Origin: a virus
Virus record (IMG/VR): IMGVR_UViG_3300047994_000606
Coordinates: 1 to 29,298 of that record
Direction: 5' to 3' (one strand)
Length of the DNA stretch: 29,298 nt
Position numbers and translations under genes: made by a program. How positions within the stretch are numbered: the first letter of the stretch is position 1; each line of letters starts with the position of its first letter. Below, piece after piece: positions 1-6,527 of the stretch. The notes below the pieces were generated by a model. That model did not search any database and was not told where the DNA came from. It saw nothing but the letters and a program-made list of their open reading frames with translations.

Positions 1-1335
1 CTACAGATTAGCGGTGGTGGTATTGGTAATTGTAATACCTGCGATATCGCTGGACTTCACGGCAGTCGTGTTCAAGAACAGGATATTGCTCCCGCTTGTC
101 GTTTGAAGCGCCACGAAGTCAGATTTGGTAAACACGGTCAGCCTTGCCGTGGCGCCGTTCGCATTGAACACATTCACTTTGTCAAGGCCTGAGATAAAAT
201 CATACACGGACGCATCTGTCGCACCAAGCGCCGAGCTTAACCCACCCAGGTTAATATTGTTGCTGACGGTCGTATTCAGGTTAAAAAGAGGCTGGCCTGG
301 TCCAGTATGCAGGGCAACGAAAGCACCGAAGAAACCCACACCGCCAGTCGTCGAATTCGCAAGCCAGAAGTTGTCGCCCTGCGACTGCGAGCCATACATC
401 AGCGTCGCGCCGTTGACGTTGCCCAACAGAGACTCGCCACCGGACGAGTTGGAGGCGGTGAGCGTCTCAGACCCAGAGCCGGCAATCAGTTCGTCTGCCG
501 GACCGTTCGAGGTCAGCACGTCGCCGCCACCACCGCCAATCAGTGTGGAGCCGCCAAGCGTGGAAGAACCCAACACGTTATCGCCGGCCGAGCCACCCGC
601 GAAATAGCCCTTGCCGTTGATCACCGTCAGCGAACCCGTGAACGCTTTGGCAGTCACGATGCCACCGCCCAGCGCAGCGGACGAACCGAACACCGTCTCA
701 GATCCGGCGCCACCAACGATCGTGACGTTACCGGCAGTCGGGTTGATCAGTGCAGTTGAGCCGGCGCCTCCATCCACATACACCAGAGGCACGCTGGCTC
801 CCAAAGCGCCGCTGATCGTATCGCTGGACGCAGTCGTGCCGACCACAGTATCGGCAAGGCCACGGCTCACGGCATTGAGTACGACCGTATTGCTACCGTC
901 GCCACCCACGAGCGCGCCAACACCGGAAAGCGTGAAACTATTGGACCCGCCGCCGACGTTGAACGTGTTGCCCGCGCCCAGATCGGTGAAGGTCAGCCCC
1001 CCGCTGCCGGCGACGACCGTGTTGTTGCCGTTGAAGACGCTGTTTGTCAGCGTGGTCGGACTAGTGTTGTTGATCAACACGGCAACGACATTCGGACCCA
1101 GGGACCCGACGATCGTTCCCGCGTTGGTATTGGTAGGGGTCGATCCACCGATCCCAACGACAACGGGTGTGGTCGATACGACGGGGTTTGTCAGGGTCAG
1201 CGCGTTGCCGCTTACCTGTGACCCGCCGTTGATCGCAGTGATCGCGTTAACAAGCGCTTGGGCCATCGCAGAGTTGTTGGAACTGCTCTGCGAAATGAAG
1301 GTTACGCCACTCGTTGCGCCTGTTACCGTTGCCAT
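1..1335 (-). CDS. RTX-like glycine/serine-rich repeat protein, probably secreted or surface-located
   Basis: The 444-residue protein is complete: its TAG stop is the first three bases of the window and its ATG lies at 1335-1333. Composition is dominated by Gly, Ser, Thr, Asn, Ala and Val, with very few charged residues. Degenerate RTX nonapeptides (GGxGxDxUx) occur near residues 144-152 (GGDGSNTVV), 208-216 (GGAGSETVF), 247-255 and 267-275 (GGGGGDVLT, the only canonical copy). The C-terminal 100 residues hold a FISGLDKVNVF-type segment like that closing many RTX proteins, which fits type I secretion without an N-terminal signal peptide; none is seen. RTX repeats normally fold as calcium-bound beta-rolls, but replacement of Asp by Asn or Glu in most copies suggests weak or no calcium binding. 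Base use is less GC-rich than the phage genes and the gene is separated from them by AT-rich DNA, so it is probably a host gene beside the prophage. Substrate and role are unknown. Confidence 0.7.
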   Translation of the reverse strand: MATVTGATSGVTFISQSSSNNSAMAQALVNAITAINGGSQVSGNALTLTNPVVSTTPVVVGIGGSTPTNTNAGTIVGSLGPNVVAVLINNTSPTTLTNSVFNGNNTVVAGSGGLTFTDLGAGNTFNVGGGSNSFTLSGVGALVGGDGSNTVVLNAVSRGLADTVVGTTASSDTISGALGASVPLVYVDGGAGSTALINPTAGNVTIVGGAGSETVFGSSAALGGGIVTAKAFTGSLTVINGKGYFAGGSAGDNVLGSSTLGGSTLIGGGGGDVLTSNGPADELIAGSGSETLTASNSSGGESLLGNVNGATLMYGSQSQGDNFWLANSTTGGVGFFGAFVALHTGPGQPLFNLNTTVSNNINLGGLSSALGATDASVYDFISGLDKVNVFNANGATARLTVFTKSDFVALQTTSGSNILFLNTTAVKSSDIAGITITNTTTANL

Positions 1336-1951
1336 CGATCAATTTCCCAAGTTTCTGCGTGAAGCGCCGTTAAGGACTTTTAGGGCACCGCACGAACGAA
1401 GGGCAAGCGTAAAGGGGTGGTAATGGGTGACAAAAATGCGAGAATGCGACGACCTTACCACAATTAACATTCCATCCACGCTCTTCGCCGTTTCTCCGCC
1501 CAGACCGTCTCGCGCAACTCAAAAAAGCGTCAGACTCAGGGGGTTGCCACATTTCTGTGAGACTGGCGTCTTCCAGCACGTGAATCACCGTTTTCTGTTT
1601 GACTGACTTCCTGATGCCGCTCGATGCGGCAGGGTACGAACGCAGCTTTTCCGGAATTCCACGTTGTCCGCGGGTTATCGGTTGTTTTCAGTCTGATTTC
1701 GTATCAGTGCTTCGCCATTGCGCCATGTCAGAGTAGCTGTTGCGCAGTTGGTTCCGGTGTCATGCTGCGGCGCACAGCCGGGAGGCGATTCGGGCTCTGT
1801 CATCTATACAAAAGTTTAACGAAAGGCGTCATGCTGAGGCTGTCTCATATGTTTCTGACGACGGCAAATACAATAAGTTTTCGAAATTATATTTAGGTTC
1901 TGTCCCAATCCGCGTTAAGCTAATTCATAATTTACTTGAAAGACTAAATTT
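1336..1951. other. Non-coding, partly AT-rich stretch; likely contains the prophage left junction
   Basis: About 616 bases lie between the start of the RTX-like gene and the stop of the repressor gene, without a convincing gene on either strand. The first half has ordinary composition and would carry the promoter of the leftward RTX-like gene; I see no strong -35/-10 pair. A perfect 6-bp inverted repeat with a 5-base loop (TGCCGC/GCGGCA) lies at 1615-1631, without a T-run. From about 1800 to 1965 the DNA is much more AT-rich than anything else in the window. This is the best place for an attachment site or imported DNA, but the partner att copy would be beyond the right edge and cannot be compared. 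Confidence 0.4.
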
Positions 1952-2296
1952 TTACTTTTTCGATAAAAGTCGATGTGCAAATCGCAGCAGAAGTCCCTGA
2001 TCATCGCCCTGCAGTGCACGGTACAACTCCACCAGTGCTCGCTCGTTCCCGGTCAGGTTCTCTGCCAGGTGACGTGACCCAGGATCGCTGACGCGTCCCA
2101 GCAGAAGCGACCCCACCTCCATCCCCAGAGCCTCGGCGACACGCGCCAGATTACCGCCGACCTGCCCGGATCGCCCCGTCTCCCATTGCGCCACCGCACT
2201 GCGTGACACGCCGATCTCTGCCGCAAGCTGCGCCTGAGTCATACCGAGCCGTTCACGTTCCGATCGAATACGCCGTCCAAGTGCCCGCAGATCCAT
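1952..2296 (-). CDS. XRE-family helix-turn-helix repressor (CI-like)
   Basis: The 114-residue protein begins MDLRALGRRIRSERERLGMT and carries a classic HTH_3/XRE domain at about residues 5-62: the recognition part reads QAQLAAEIGVSRSAVAQWETG, followed by LARVAEALGM. The last 50 residues form a short, mostly helical tail that may dimerise. There is no LexA-type peptidase domain, so induction by RecA-stimulated self-cleavage is not expected from this protein alone. The start at 2296 is chosen because a strong Shine-Dalgarno (GAGGAA) sits 7 bases before it; an in-frame ATG at 2311 overlaps that site and has no good one of its own. It is transcribed away from the early genes, the usual place of a lysogeny repressor, and the intervening 160 bases hold three similar sites it could bind. 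Repressor function is inferred from family and position. Confidence 0.85.
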   Translation of the reverse strand: MDLRALGRRIRSERERLGMTQAQLAAEIGVSRSAVAQWETGRSGQVGGNLARVAEALGMEVGSLLLGRVSDPGSRHLAENLTGNERALVELYRALQGDDQGLLLRFAHRLLSKK

Positions 2297-2333
2297 GAAA
2301 CTGTTCCTCATTGCCCGCAATCCGGAGTGTTCT

Positions 2334-2348
2334 GTCAAAAAGACTAAC
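2334..2348. promoter_or_regulatory. Candidate repressor operator 1
   Basis: The 15 bases GTCAAAAAGACTAAC match the pattern GTYAA-N5-YTAAC shared with the site at 2400. It lies about 40 bases upstream of the repressor start codon, so binding here could control the repressor's own transcription. Inferred from similarity between the sites and from context. Confidence 0.4.
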
Positions 2349-2388
2349 GGAGCACCAGCCAGCTTCGCCAATCGCCCGCGCAACCCTA

Positions 2389-2417
2389 TTGACAAGTATG
2401 TTAAAAAAATTAACAAT
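2389..2417 (+). promoter_or_regulatory. Sigma70-like early rightward promoter
   Basis: A perfect -35 hexamer TTGACA at 2389-2394 is followed, after 17 bases, by AACAAT at 2412-2417, which matches four of six positions of the -10 consensus. Transcription would begin near 2424 and run into the small early operon starting at 2456. The palindromic site at 2400-2414 fills the spacer and overlaps the -10, the standard arrangement for repression by steric exclusion. Confidence 0.6.
2400..2414. promoter_or_regulatory. Candidate repressor operator 2 (perfect palindromic arms)
   Basis: GTTAAAAAAATTAAC has perfect 5-base inverted arms (GTTAA/TTAAC) around an A5 centre, a size typical of XRE-family operators. 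It lies between the -35 and -10 of the rightward promoter, overlapping the -10, and is the most symmetric of the three related sites. Confidence 0.55.
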
Positions 2418-2429
2418 ATGCTCATGCCT

Positions 2430-2444
2430 GAAACCAAATCTAAC
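2430..2444. promoter_or_regulatory. Candidate repressor operator 3 (one conserved half)
   Basis: GAAACCAAATCTAAC keeps the right arm CTAAC seen in operator 1 but has a degenerate left arm. It lies just downstream of the expected transcription start and ends right before the Shine-Dalgarno of the first early gene. It could be a weak third site; spacing between site starts is 66 and 30 bases. Confidence 0.3.
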
Positions 2445-2455
2445 AGGAGTGCGAT

Positions 2456-2620
2456 GTGAGCCAAACAATCGTAGCCCCGGATCTTCTTGATTCCCGGCGA
2501 GATCCCCTGCCGCCCGGCCACCCCTTCACCTGGGCGCTCATCACCGCCGGCACGAGTCTTGAAGGCTCCCCCTACGCGCCACAGCCGGCCGCCACCCACC
2601 GCAGCGCCTTCCGCGCATGA
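2456..2620 (+). CDS. Small hypothetical protein, first gene of the early operon
   Basis: A 54-residue ORF beginning with GTG (MSQTIVAPDLLDSRRD...). It is supported by a strong Shine-Dalgarno (AGGAG at 2445-2449, 6 bases before the GTG) and by its stop, which overlaps the next start as ATGA at 2617-2620. The sequence is proline-rich with no motif I recognise, no membrane segment and no signal peptide. By position just downstream of the repressor-controlled promoter it could be a Cro-like or leader gene, but no helix-turn-helix is seen, so function is unknown. Oddly, the GTG is overlapped by an ATG (2454) that is followed immediately by TGA. Confidence 0.6.
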   Translation: MSQTIVAPDLLDSRRDPLPPGHPFTWALITAGTSLEGSPYAPQPAATHRSAFRA

Positions 2621-3033
2621 AGCCGTTCGAGCCCAGACCATCGCCGGCGCACGCTGCCGAGGTCATCCTGGCCAAGCTGACGACCCAAGGATTCCTCGGC
2701 AGAGTAGAGGCTCTGTCCGCCCTCGTCTCGGATGCATCCATCAGGGATCTCGGCCTGCCCGATCAGCACCACCGCCACGCCCGCCCTGCCGATCTCAGCA
2801 CCCGACCCGTTGCAGACAGAAGCGTCGCCGCGCAGGCGATCAGGCAGGTCGTCGGCTCCCTCATGCAAGGGGCCTGTTCGCGCAACCGGTTGCGGGAGGC
2901 CGTGAACCAGGTGTCGGGAACCAGACTGACGTCGGCCGAACGCGAGCAGATCCTCGCGGAAGCCATCGCCACCCAGCTGCGCCACACAAGAACGACCCGC
3001 TGCACCACCCGGATCGGGAGCACACTGCCATGA
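2617..3033 (+). CDS. Hypothetical early phage protein
   Basis: A 138-residue protein, ATGA-coupled to both the gene before and the gene after, which supports it as real. The N-terminal part (residues 12-45) and the segment at about 72-120 are predicted helical by eye (AAQAIRQVVGSLMQGA, SAEREQILAEAIATQL); the C-terminus is rich in Arg and Thr. No known domain is recognised. The operon position between the control region and a DUF6362 gene suggests an early regulatory or packaging-accessory role, but this is only context. Confidence 0.6.
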   Translation: MKPFEPRPSPAHAAEVILAKLTTQGFLGRVEALSALVSDASIRDLGLPDQHHRHARPADLSTRPVADRSVAAQAIRQVVGSLMQGACSRNRLREAVNQVSGTRLTSAEREQILAEAIATQLRHTRTTRCTTRIGSTLP

Positions 3034-3542
3034 CGCATTCCGCGCAGAGCCGTTATCCACAAGGCCGCATGGCCGTATCCGCCCTGTCCCCCACGCCGGC
3101 GGTGCTCGTGGTCGATGCCGAATATGTGATCTACAGGCTGGAAGAAGCCGGCCGCACTTTGCTGGCACTCCCGCATTCAGGATTCTCCACCCGCCTGCGG
3201 ACCAGTCGCCACGACATCGTGCAGGCGGCAGCCGAGGCCTATGGCTGGTCAAACGTCGATGCGAGACTGAGGCCCGCAATCCCCTCCGGCGCTCAGATCA
3301 CCCGCATGGACGAAGCGCTGGACTGGATCCCCCTCATCCCGGTCGATCGCTACGTCATCCGACGCATCGTCGGCAGCCGCGCCCTGATCAGCCCGATCAC
3401 GGAACGCCATCTGTTTCCCTGGCGCCGCCTCGGTGCCCTCCTGGGTGCTGACCACAAGGCCATCCAACGCTGGCATGCGCAGGGTATCGATCTCCTGGTC
3501 GCCGCCATCAACCGGCAACACAACAAGCACCGGGTCGCGTGA
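3030..3542 (+). CDS. DUF6362 family protein with C-terminal helix-turn-helix-like region
   Basis: The 170-residue protein starts at the ATG overlapping the previous stop (ATGA). Hallmarks of DUF6362, a family common in alphaproteobacterial prophages, are visible: RLEEAGRTLLALP (residues 38-50), a DIVQAAAEAYGW segment, RPAIPSGAQITRMDEALDWI (about 88-107), then PWRRLGALLGADHKAIQRW near 130-150, which looks like a helix-turn-helix. The family has no established function that I know of. In this prophage it is the last sizeable gene before the packaging genes and no other small terminase is recognised, so a DNA-recognition role in packaging or transcription is possible. The family call is by pattern recognition; the function is inference. 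Confidence 0.7.
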   Translation: MTHSAQSRYPQGRMAVSALSPTPAVLVVDAEYVIYRLEEAGRTLLALPHSGFSTRLRTSRHDIVQAAAEAYGWSNVDARLRPAIPSGAQITRMDEALDWIPLIPVDRYVIRRIVGSRALISPITERHLFPWRRLGALLGADHKAIQRWHAQGIDLLVAAINRQHNKHRVA

Positions 3543-3663
3543 AGCCTTGCAATCTGCAGGACTCTCTGCAGATCGAGAGGGCATTAACAAGAAATCAATG
3601 TCTTACCGTTGGCATACCCGGTGCAGGCCCGAACACGGTTCCGCTTGCACAGGAGAAGCCGTC

Positions 3664-3759
3664 ATGAATGCCATGTTCGAAGCCGCCTATCGTCTCAGCG
3701 CCGCCATTGCGATCGCGTCGATCGCGGCCTTGGTGGTCGTGGCGCTGACGGGTGGCTGA
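3664..3759 (+). CDS. 31-residue single-span membrane peptide
   Basis: A short ORF (MNAMFEAAYRLSAAIAIASI...) with a good Shine-Dalgarno (AGGAGA) 7 bases upstream of ATG 3664. Residues 11-28 form one uninterrupted hydrophobic helix (LSAAIAIASIAALVVVAL), ending in TGG. It could be a small membrane effector, for example for superinfection exclusion or an accessory to lysis, but no family is recognised. It is separated from the DUF6362 gene by 121 bases that contain no other ORF, only a CTGCAG-6-CTGCAG repeat near 3550. The terminator-like hairpin at 3767 follows directly. Confidence 0.45.
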   Translation: MNAMFEAAYRLSAAIAIASIAALVVVALTGG

Positions 3760-3766
3760 AACGCCA

Positions 3767-3791
3767 GGGCCAGGGGGGCATCTCCTGGCCC
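3767..3791. terminator. Hairpin between convergent genes (terminator-like, no T-run)
   Basis: A perfect 8-bp inverted repeat, GGGCCAGG (3767-3774) and CCTGGCCC (3784-3791), with a 9-base loop, lies between the plus-strand membrane peptide (stop 3759) and the minus-strand rlpA-like gene (stop at 3823). The location fits a bidirectional terminator. There is no run of T on either side, so intrinsic termination would be weak; it may instead protect transcript ends or need Rho. Confidence 0.4.
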
Positions 3792-3822
3792 GCCGTTCCT
3801 GCAAGGCGCCACGCGAAGGCCG

Positions 3823-4539
3823 CTACAGCGGCGTCAGCGTCACCATCGCAACGCCACGCTCCAGAATGCCGAGCTGCGCCGCCGCCTCACGTGACAGATC
3901 GATGATGCGGGTCCGCGTTCCCGGACGGTCATTGATCAGAACGATCACCGAGCGCGCACTGTTGTCATGCAACGTCACACGCACCCGCGTTCCTATCGGA
4001 AGTGTCGCGTGGGCCGCGGTCAACTCGCCTTGATTGTAACGCGTGCCCGAGGTCGTGCGGTGACCCTGCCACTTTGCACCGCCATACCAGGATGCAATCC
4101 CGGTCTGCTGCCACGTCGCCAGACTGCCGCTCTCGCGCCACATCGTGCCGTCATCGATCAGTGCTGAACCATGACTCGATGTCCGGTGCACAGGACGCGA
4201 GGCACCAAGCGCCGCCGCCGGAACAATCCGTGCCCGCGTCGCCCCGCGGGGCGCCTGGCTGGCAGCCGGCCTGGTCACTGCCGCCATATGATGCTCTGAA
4301 CCCTGCCGCGCTGCAGGTGGGTCCTGCCGTACCACGATCGAACGCCCTGCCGCCGTCTTCGGCGCTGCACCCTTGGCCATCTTACGCACAGCCGCCGCCT
4401 TGGGCGGAGCGTGCGCCGCCTTGCTGGCACGGGCCGCTTCGGTCGGAACCTGCGCAAACGCAGGATGGGCCAACACCGGCGCCGTCAACATCAGCGACAT
4501 CACCATGCCCGGGAATGCCCTTCTGGCACGTGCGATCAT
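3823..4539 (-). CDS. Exported RlpA-like double-psi beta-barrel protein
   Basis: The 238-residue protein opens with a Sec signal peptide (RARR, then hydrophobic GMVMSLMLTAPVLA, likely cleaved after AFA near residue 29) with no lipobox cysteine. An Ala/Lys/Pro-rich linker follows, then the RlpA/DPBB domain at about residues 145-238: GIASWYGGAKWQG, TTSGTRYNQGELTAAHATLP, IVLINDRPGT and RIIDLSREAAAQLG. RlpA proteins are septal lytic transglycosylases acting on peptide-free glycan in the periplasm. Here the usual TANGE/TASGE motif reads TTSGT, so the Glu is Thr, and NDRGPY is NDRPGT; activity is therefore uncertain. No SPOR domain is present. The Shine-Dalgarno GGAG lies 5 bases before the ATG. The gene is inverted between early and late operons, typical of a moron, but it could also be a captured host gene. 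Confidence 0.8.
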   Translation of the reverse strand: MIARARRAFPGMVMSLMLTAPVLAHPAFAQVPTEAARASKAAHAPPKAAAVRKMAKGAAPKTAAGRSIVVRQDPPAARQGSEHHMAAVTRPAASQAPRGATRARIVPAAALGASRPVHRTSSHGSALIDDGTMWRESGSLATWQQTGIASWYGGAKWQGHRTTSGTRYNQGELTAAHATLPIGTRVRVTLHDNSARSVIVLINDRPGTRTRIIDLSREAAAQLGILERGVAMVTLTPL

Positions 4540-5121
4540 TCAAGCTCCATTCTGAAACGTGAGCGCCCGCCCGAAGGCCGTCTGGCGTCACATTGAAGTT
4601 CCACAAACAAGGACTGCCACGCAACGACGTCTGTCGCGCACAACAATAACAATCCAAGCCTGGCGCAGACCCACAATAGGGTCCGCACGGTCGGCACGAT
4701 TTCGCCTCTGGACGACATACAGCCAACACACGCGATCGAGATCAACCCCTATTCACCCGGCCCCACAGGCCGTTGCTGCCACTGAAACGGGCAATGACTG
4801 TTCAGAACCCACCACGCCGATCGCATACTGTCCGACAACCGACTGTTTTCCTTGACCAACGCGACCGCAGCACCCAAGCCGCCCTAGCGCTTGCCATGAT
4901 CACGCCATATTTCATTTTCTTCACAGGACAAGCGTCGCCTTCGTCCAAAAAGGAAAAAACGCCCAGTGTGGAAATTTTTCCTTCCCATGCGCCCCAAAAT
5001 CGGATAGGCTTCTCGCCATGATCGAATAGCCGTCGGCACGATAGCCCAGCCGTCCGCTTCAACGCCTCGATCATCCGAAAACGATCAATCCCATTCGCCC
5101 TCCCATAGGGGAGACACATTC
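4540..5121. other. Non-coding leader upstream of the late (terminase) operon
   Basis: About 580 bases without a supportable gene; short open frames on both strands lack ribosome binding sites and family resemblance. It should hold the promoter of the minus-strand rlpA-like gene and the late promoter, though no clear -35/-10 pair stands out on either strand. A perfect 9-bp inverted repeat (AAGGAAAAA at 4950-4958, TTTTTCCTT at 4975-4983, 16-base loop) sits in a locally A/T-rich patch 140 bases before the terminase. As sequence just upstream of a terminase gene, it is also a candidate for the cos or pac site. Confidence 0.4.
4950..4983. repeat. 9-bp perfect inverted repeat in the late leader
   Basis: Arms AAGGAAAAA and TTTTTCCTT are separated by 16 bases. 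The A/T-rich arms contrast with the GC-rich surroundings. It could be an activator or repressor site for late transcription, an attenuator hairpin, or part of the packaging site. Only the symmetry is observed. Confidence 0.35.
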
Positions 5122-6507
5122 TTGTCGCAGGAAAGCCTGCCGGCAGCGCCGCCGCTGTCGCTCGTCGCGTGGGCCGAACGGGCTCTTGAACCAATCGGCC
5201 AGTCTCCCGCCGCCGTCCACCGTCGGATCCTCACCGAACTCGAACGCCTCGCGGAAGGACAGACCGATCGGCTGATGCTGCTGCTGCCCCCCGGTCACGC
5301 CAAGTCAACCTATGCCTCGGTCCTGTTTCCGGCCTGGTGGTTCACCCGCCATCCCGCCAGTTCCGTCATAACCGCCTGTCACACCGCCGATCTCGCCGAA
5401 CATTTCGCCCGCCAGGTCCGCGCCCTGGTGACGGACCAAACCGACCTTCTCGGCTATGGCCTCGCCAAGACCGACCGCGCCACGGCCCGCTGGCGCACCA
5501 CGAGCAGAGGTGACTATTTCGCCTCCGGCGTCCGCGGCCCCATCACGGGCCGCAGGGCCGACCTGATTCTGATCGACGACCCGATCAAGTCCCACACCGA
5601 GGCCGACAGCCCTGGTGCCCGCGACGCTCTTTGGAACTGGTACAGGTCAGACCTTACCACCCGCCTGAAGCCGGGCGGCCGGATTGTTCTGATCATGACA
5701 AGATGGCACGAGGACGATCTCGGCGGCCGCCTTATCGACGCCGACCCAAGCTGGCACGTCCTGCGCCTCCCCGCACTGGCCGAACCGGACGACCCGATGG
5801 GCCGTGCCCCCGGAGACGCCCTGTGGCCGGAATGGGAAAGCGCCGAAGCACTCTTACGCAGGCGGCAATCCGTCGGCCAGCGCGTCTGGCAGGCGCTCTA
5901 CCAGCAAAATCCCGGGCCTGACAGCAACGCCCTCTTTCTCACCACCCGCATCCACGTCACCGAGCCTGAAGCCCTCCCCACCGGCACCAGAGAGGTCCGC
6001 GCCTGGGATCTCGCGGCCACCCTTCCCGGAGAAGGTCGTGACCCCGACTGGACCGTCGGCATCAAACTTGCGCGCCTCGCCACCGGCCGCATCCTCGTCA
6101 CCGACATCGTCCGCCTCCGCGCGGGCCCGGCCGAGGTCGCGGACATGATCGTCGCCACAGCCAGCCAGGATGGCGCCGCCGTCCTGATCGGTCTGCCCCA
6201 GGATCCCGGCCAGGCCGGCAAACAGCAGGTCGCCTGGCTCACCCAACGCCTTGCCGGCTACCGCGTTCGCGCCTCACCCGAATCCGGCTCCAAGCTCACC
6301 CGCGCCACACCGGCCGCAGCCCAGGTCGAAGCGGGCCAGGTCAGCCTGTATCGCGCTCTCTGGAACCGCGGCTTCATCGACGAACTCAGGGACTTCCCCA
6401 ACGGCCGCAAGGACGACCAGGTCGATGCCCTGAGCCGCGGCATCGCCCTGCTTGGCGAAACCACCACACAACCCCGTCGTCTCAACGTTCCCTACCTGGA
6501 GCGATAG
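5122..6507 (+). CDS. Phage terminase large subunit
   Basis: The 461-residue packaging motor cuts concatemeric DNA and pumps it through the portal using ATP. The ATPase half shows Walker A PPGHAKST (residues 56-63), Walker B LILIDDP (148-154) and the coupling segment RIVLIMTRWHEDD (187-199). The nuclease half shows the RNase H-like acidic residues in RAWDLAAT (Asp296), QDPGQAGK (Asp361) and KDDQVDALS (Asp431/432/435), so both activities look intact. The length fits the family. The start is a TTG at 5122, chosen because AGGGGAG ends 8 bases before it and no upstream ATG is available near the conserved start. It opens the late operon, 20 bases before the portal gene. A recognisable small subunit gene is not adjacent. 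Confidence 0.93.
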   Translation: MSQESLPAAPPLSLVAWAERALEPIGQSPAAVHRRILTELERLAEGQTDRLMLLLPPGHAKSTYASVLFPAWWFTRHPASSVITACHTADLAEHFARQVRALVTDQTDLLGYGLAKTDRATARWRTTSRGDYFASGVRGPITGRRADLILIDDPIKSHTEADSPGARDALWNWYRSDLTTRLKPGGRIVLIMTRWHEDDLGGRLIDADPSWHVLRLPALAEPDDPMGRAPGDALWPEWESAEALLRRRQSVGQRVWQALYQQNPGPDSNALFLTTRIHVTEPEALPTGTREVRAWDLAATLPGEGRDPDWTVGIKLARLATGRILVTDIVRLRAGPAEVADMIVATASQDGAAVLIGLPQDPGQAGKQQVAWLTQRLAGYRVRASPESGSKLTRATPAAAQVEAGQVSLYRALWNRGFIDELRDFPNGRKDDQVDALSRGIALLGETTTQPRRLNVPYLER

Positions 6508-6527
6508 ACAGAAACAGGCGAGACCGC

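Noticed and set aside
1624-2000. Open frames on the plus strand in the AT-rich region (90 and 86 codons)
   Set aside because: They overlap each other and the repressor gene's end, have no good ribosome binding site, and show no family resemblance; frames of this size arise by chance.
2297-2641. N-terminal extension of the repressor frame to a start at 2641
   Set aside because: The extension would cover the divergent promoter and operators and the 54-residue early gene; the strong Shine-Dalgarno directly before 2296 and the HTH starting at residue 5 support the short form.
4773-5194. Opposed open frames in the terminase leader (82 codons plus strand, 130 codons minus strand)
   Set aside because: No ribosome site or recognisable domain; the minus frame runs into the terminase gene and mirrors its codon pattern.
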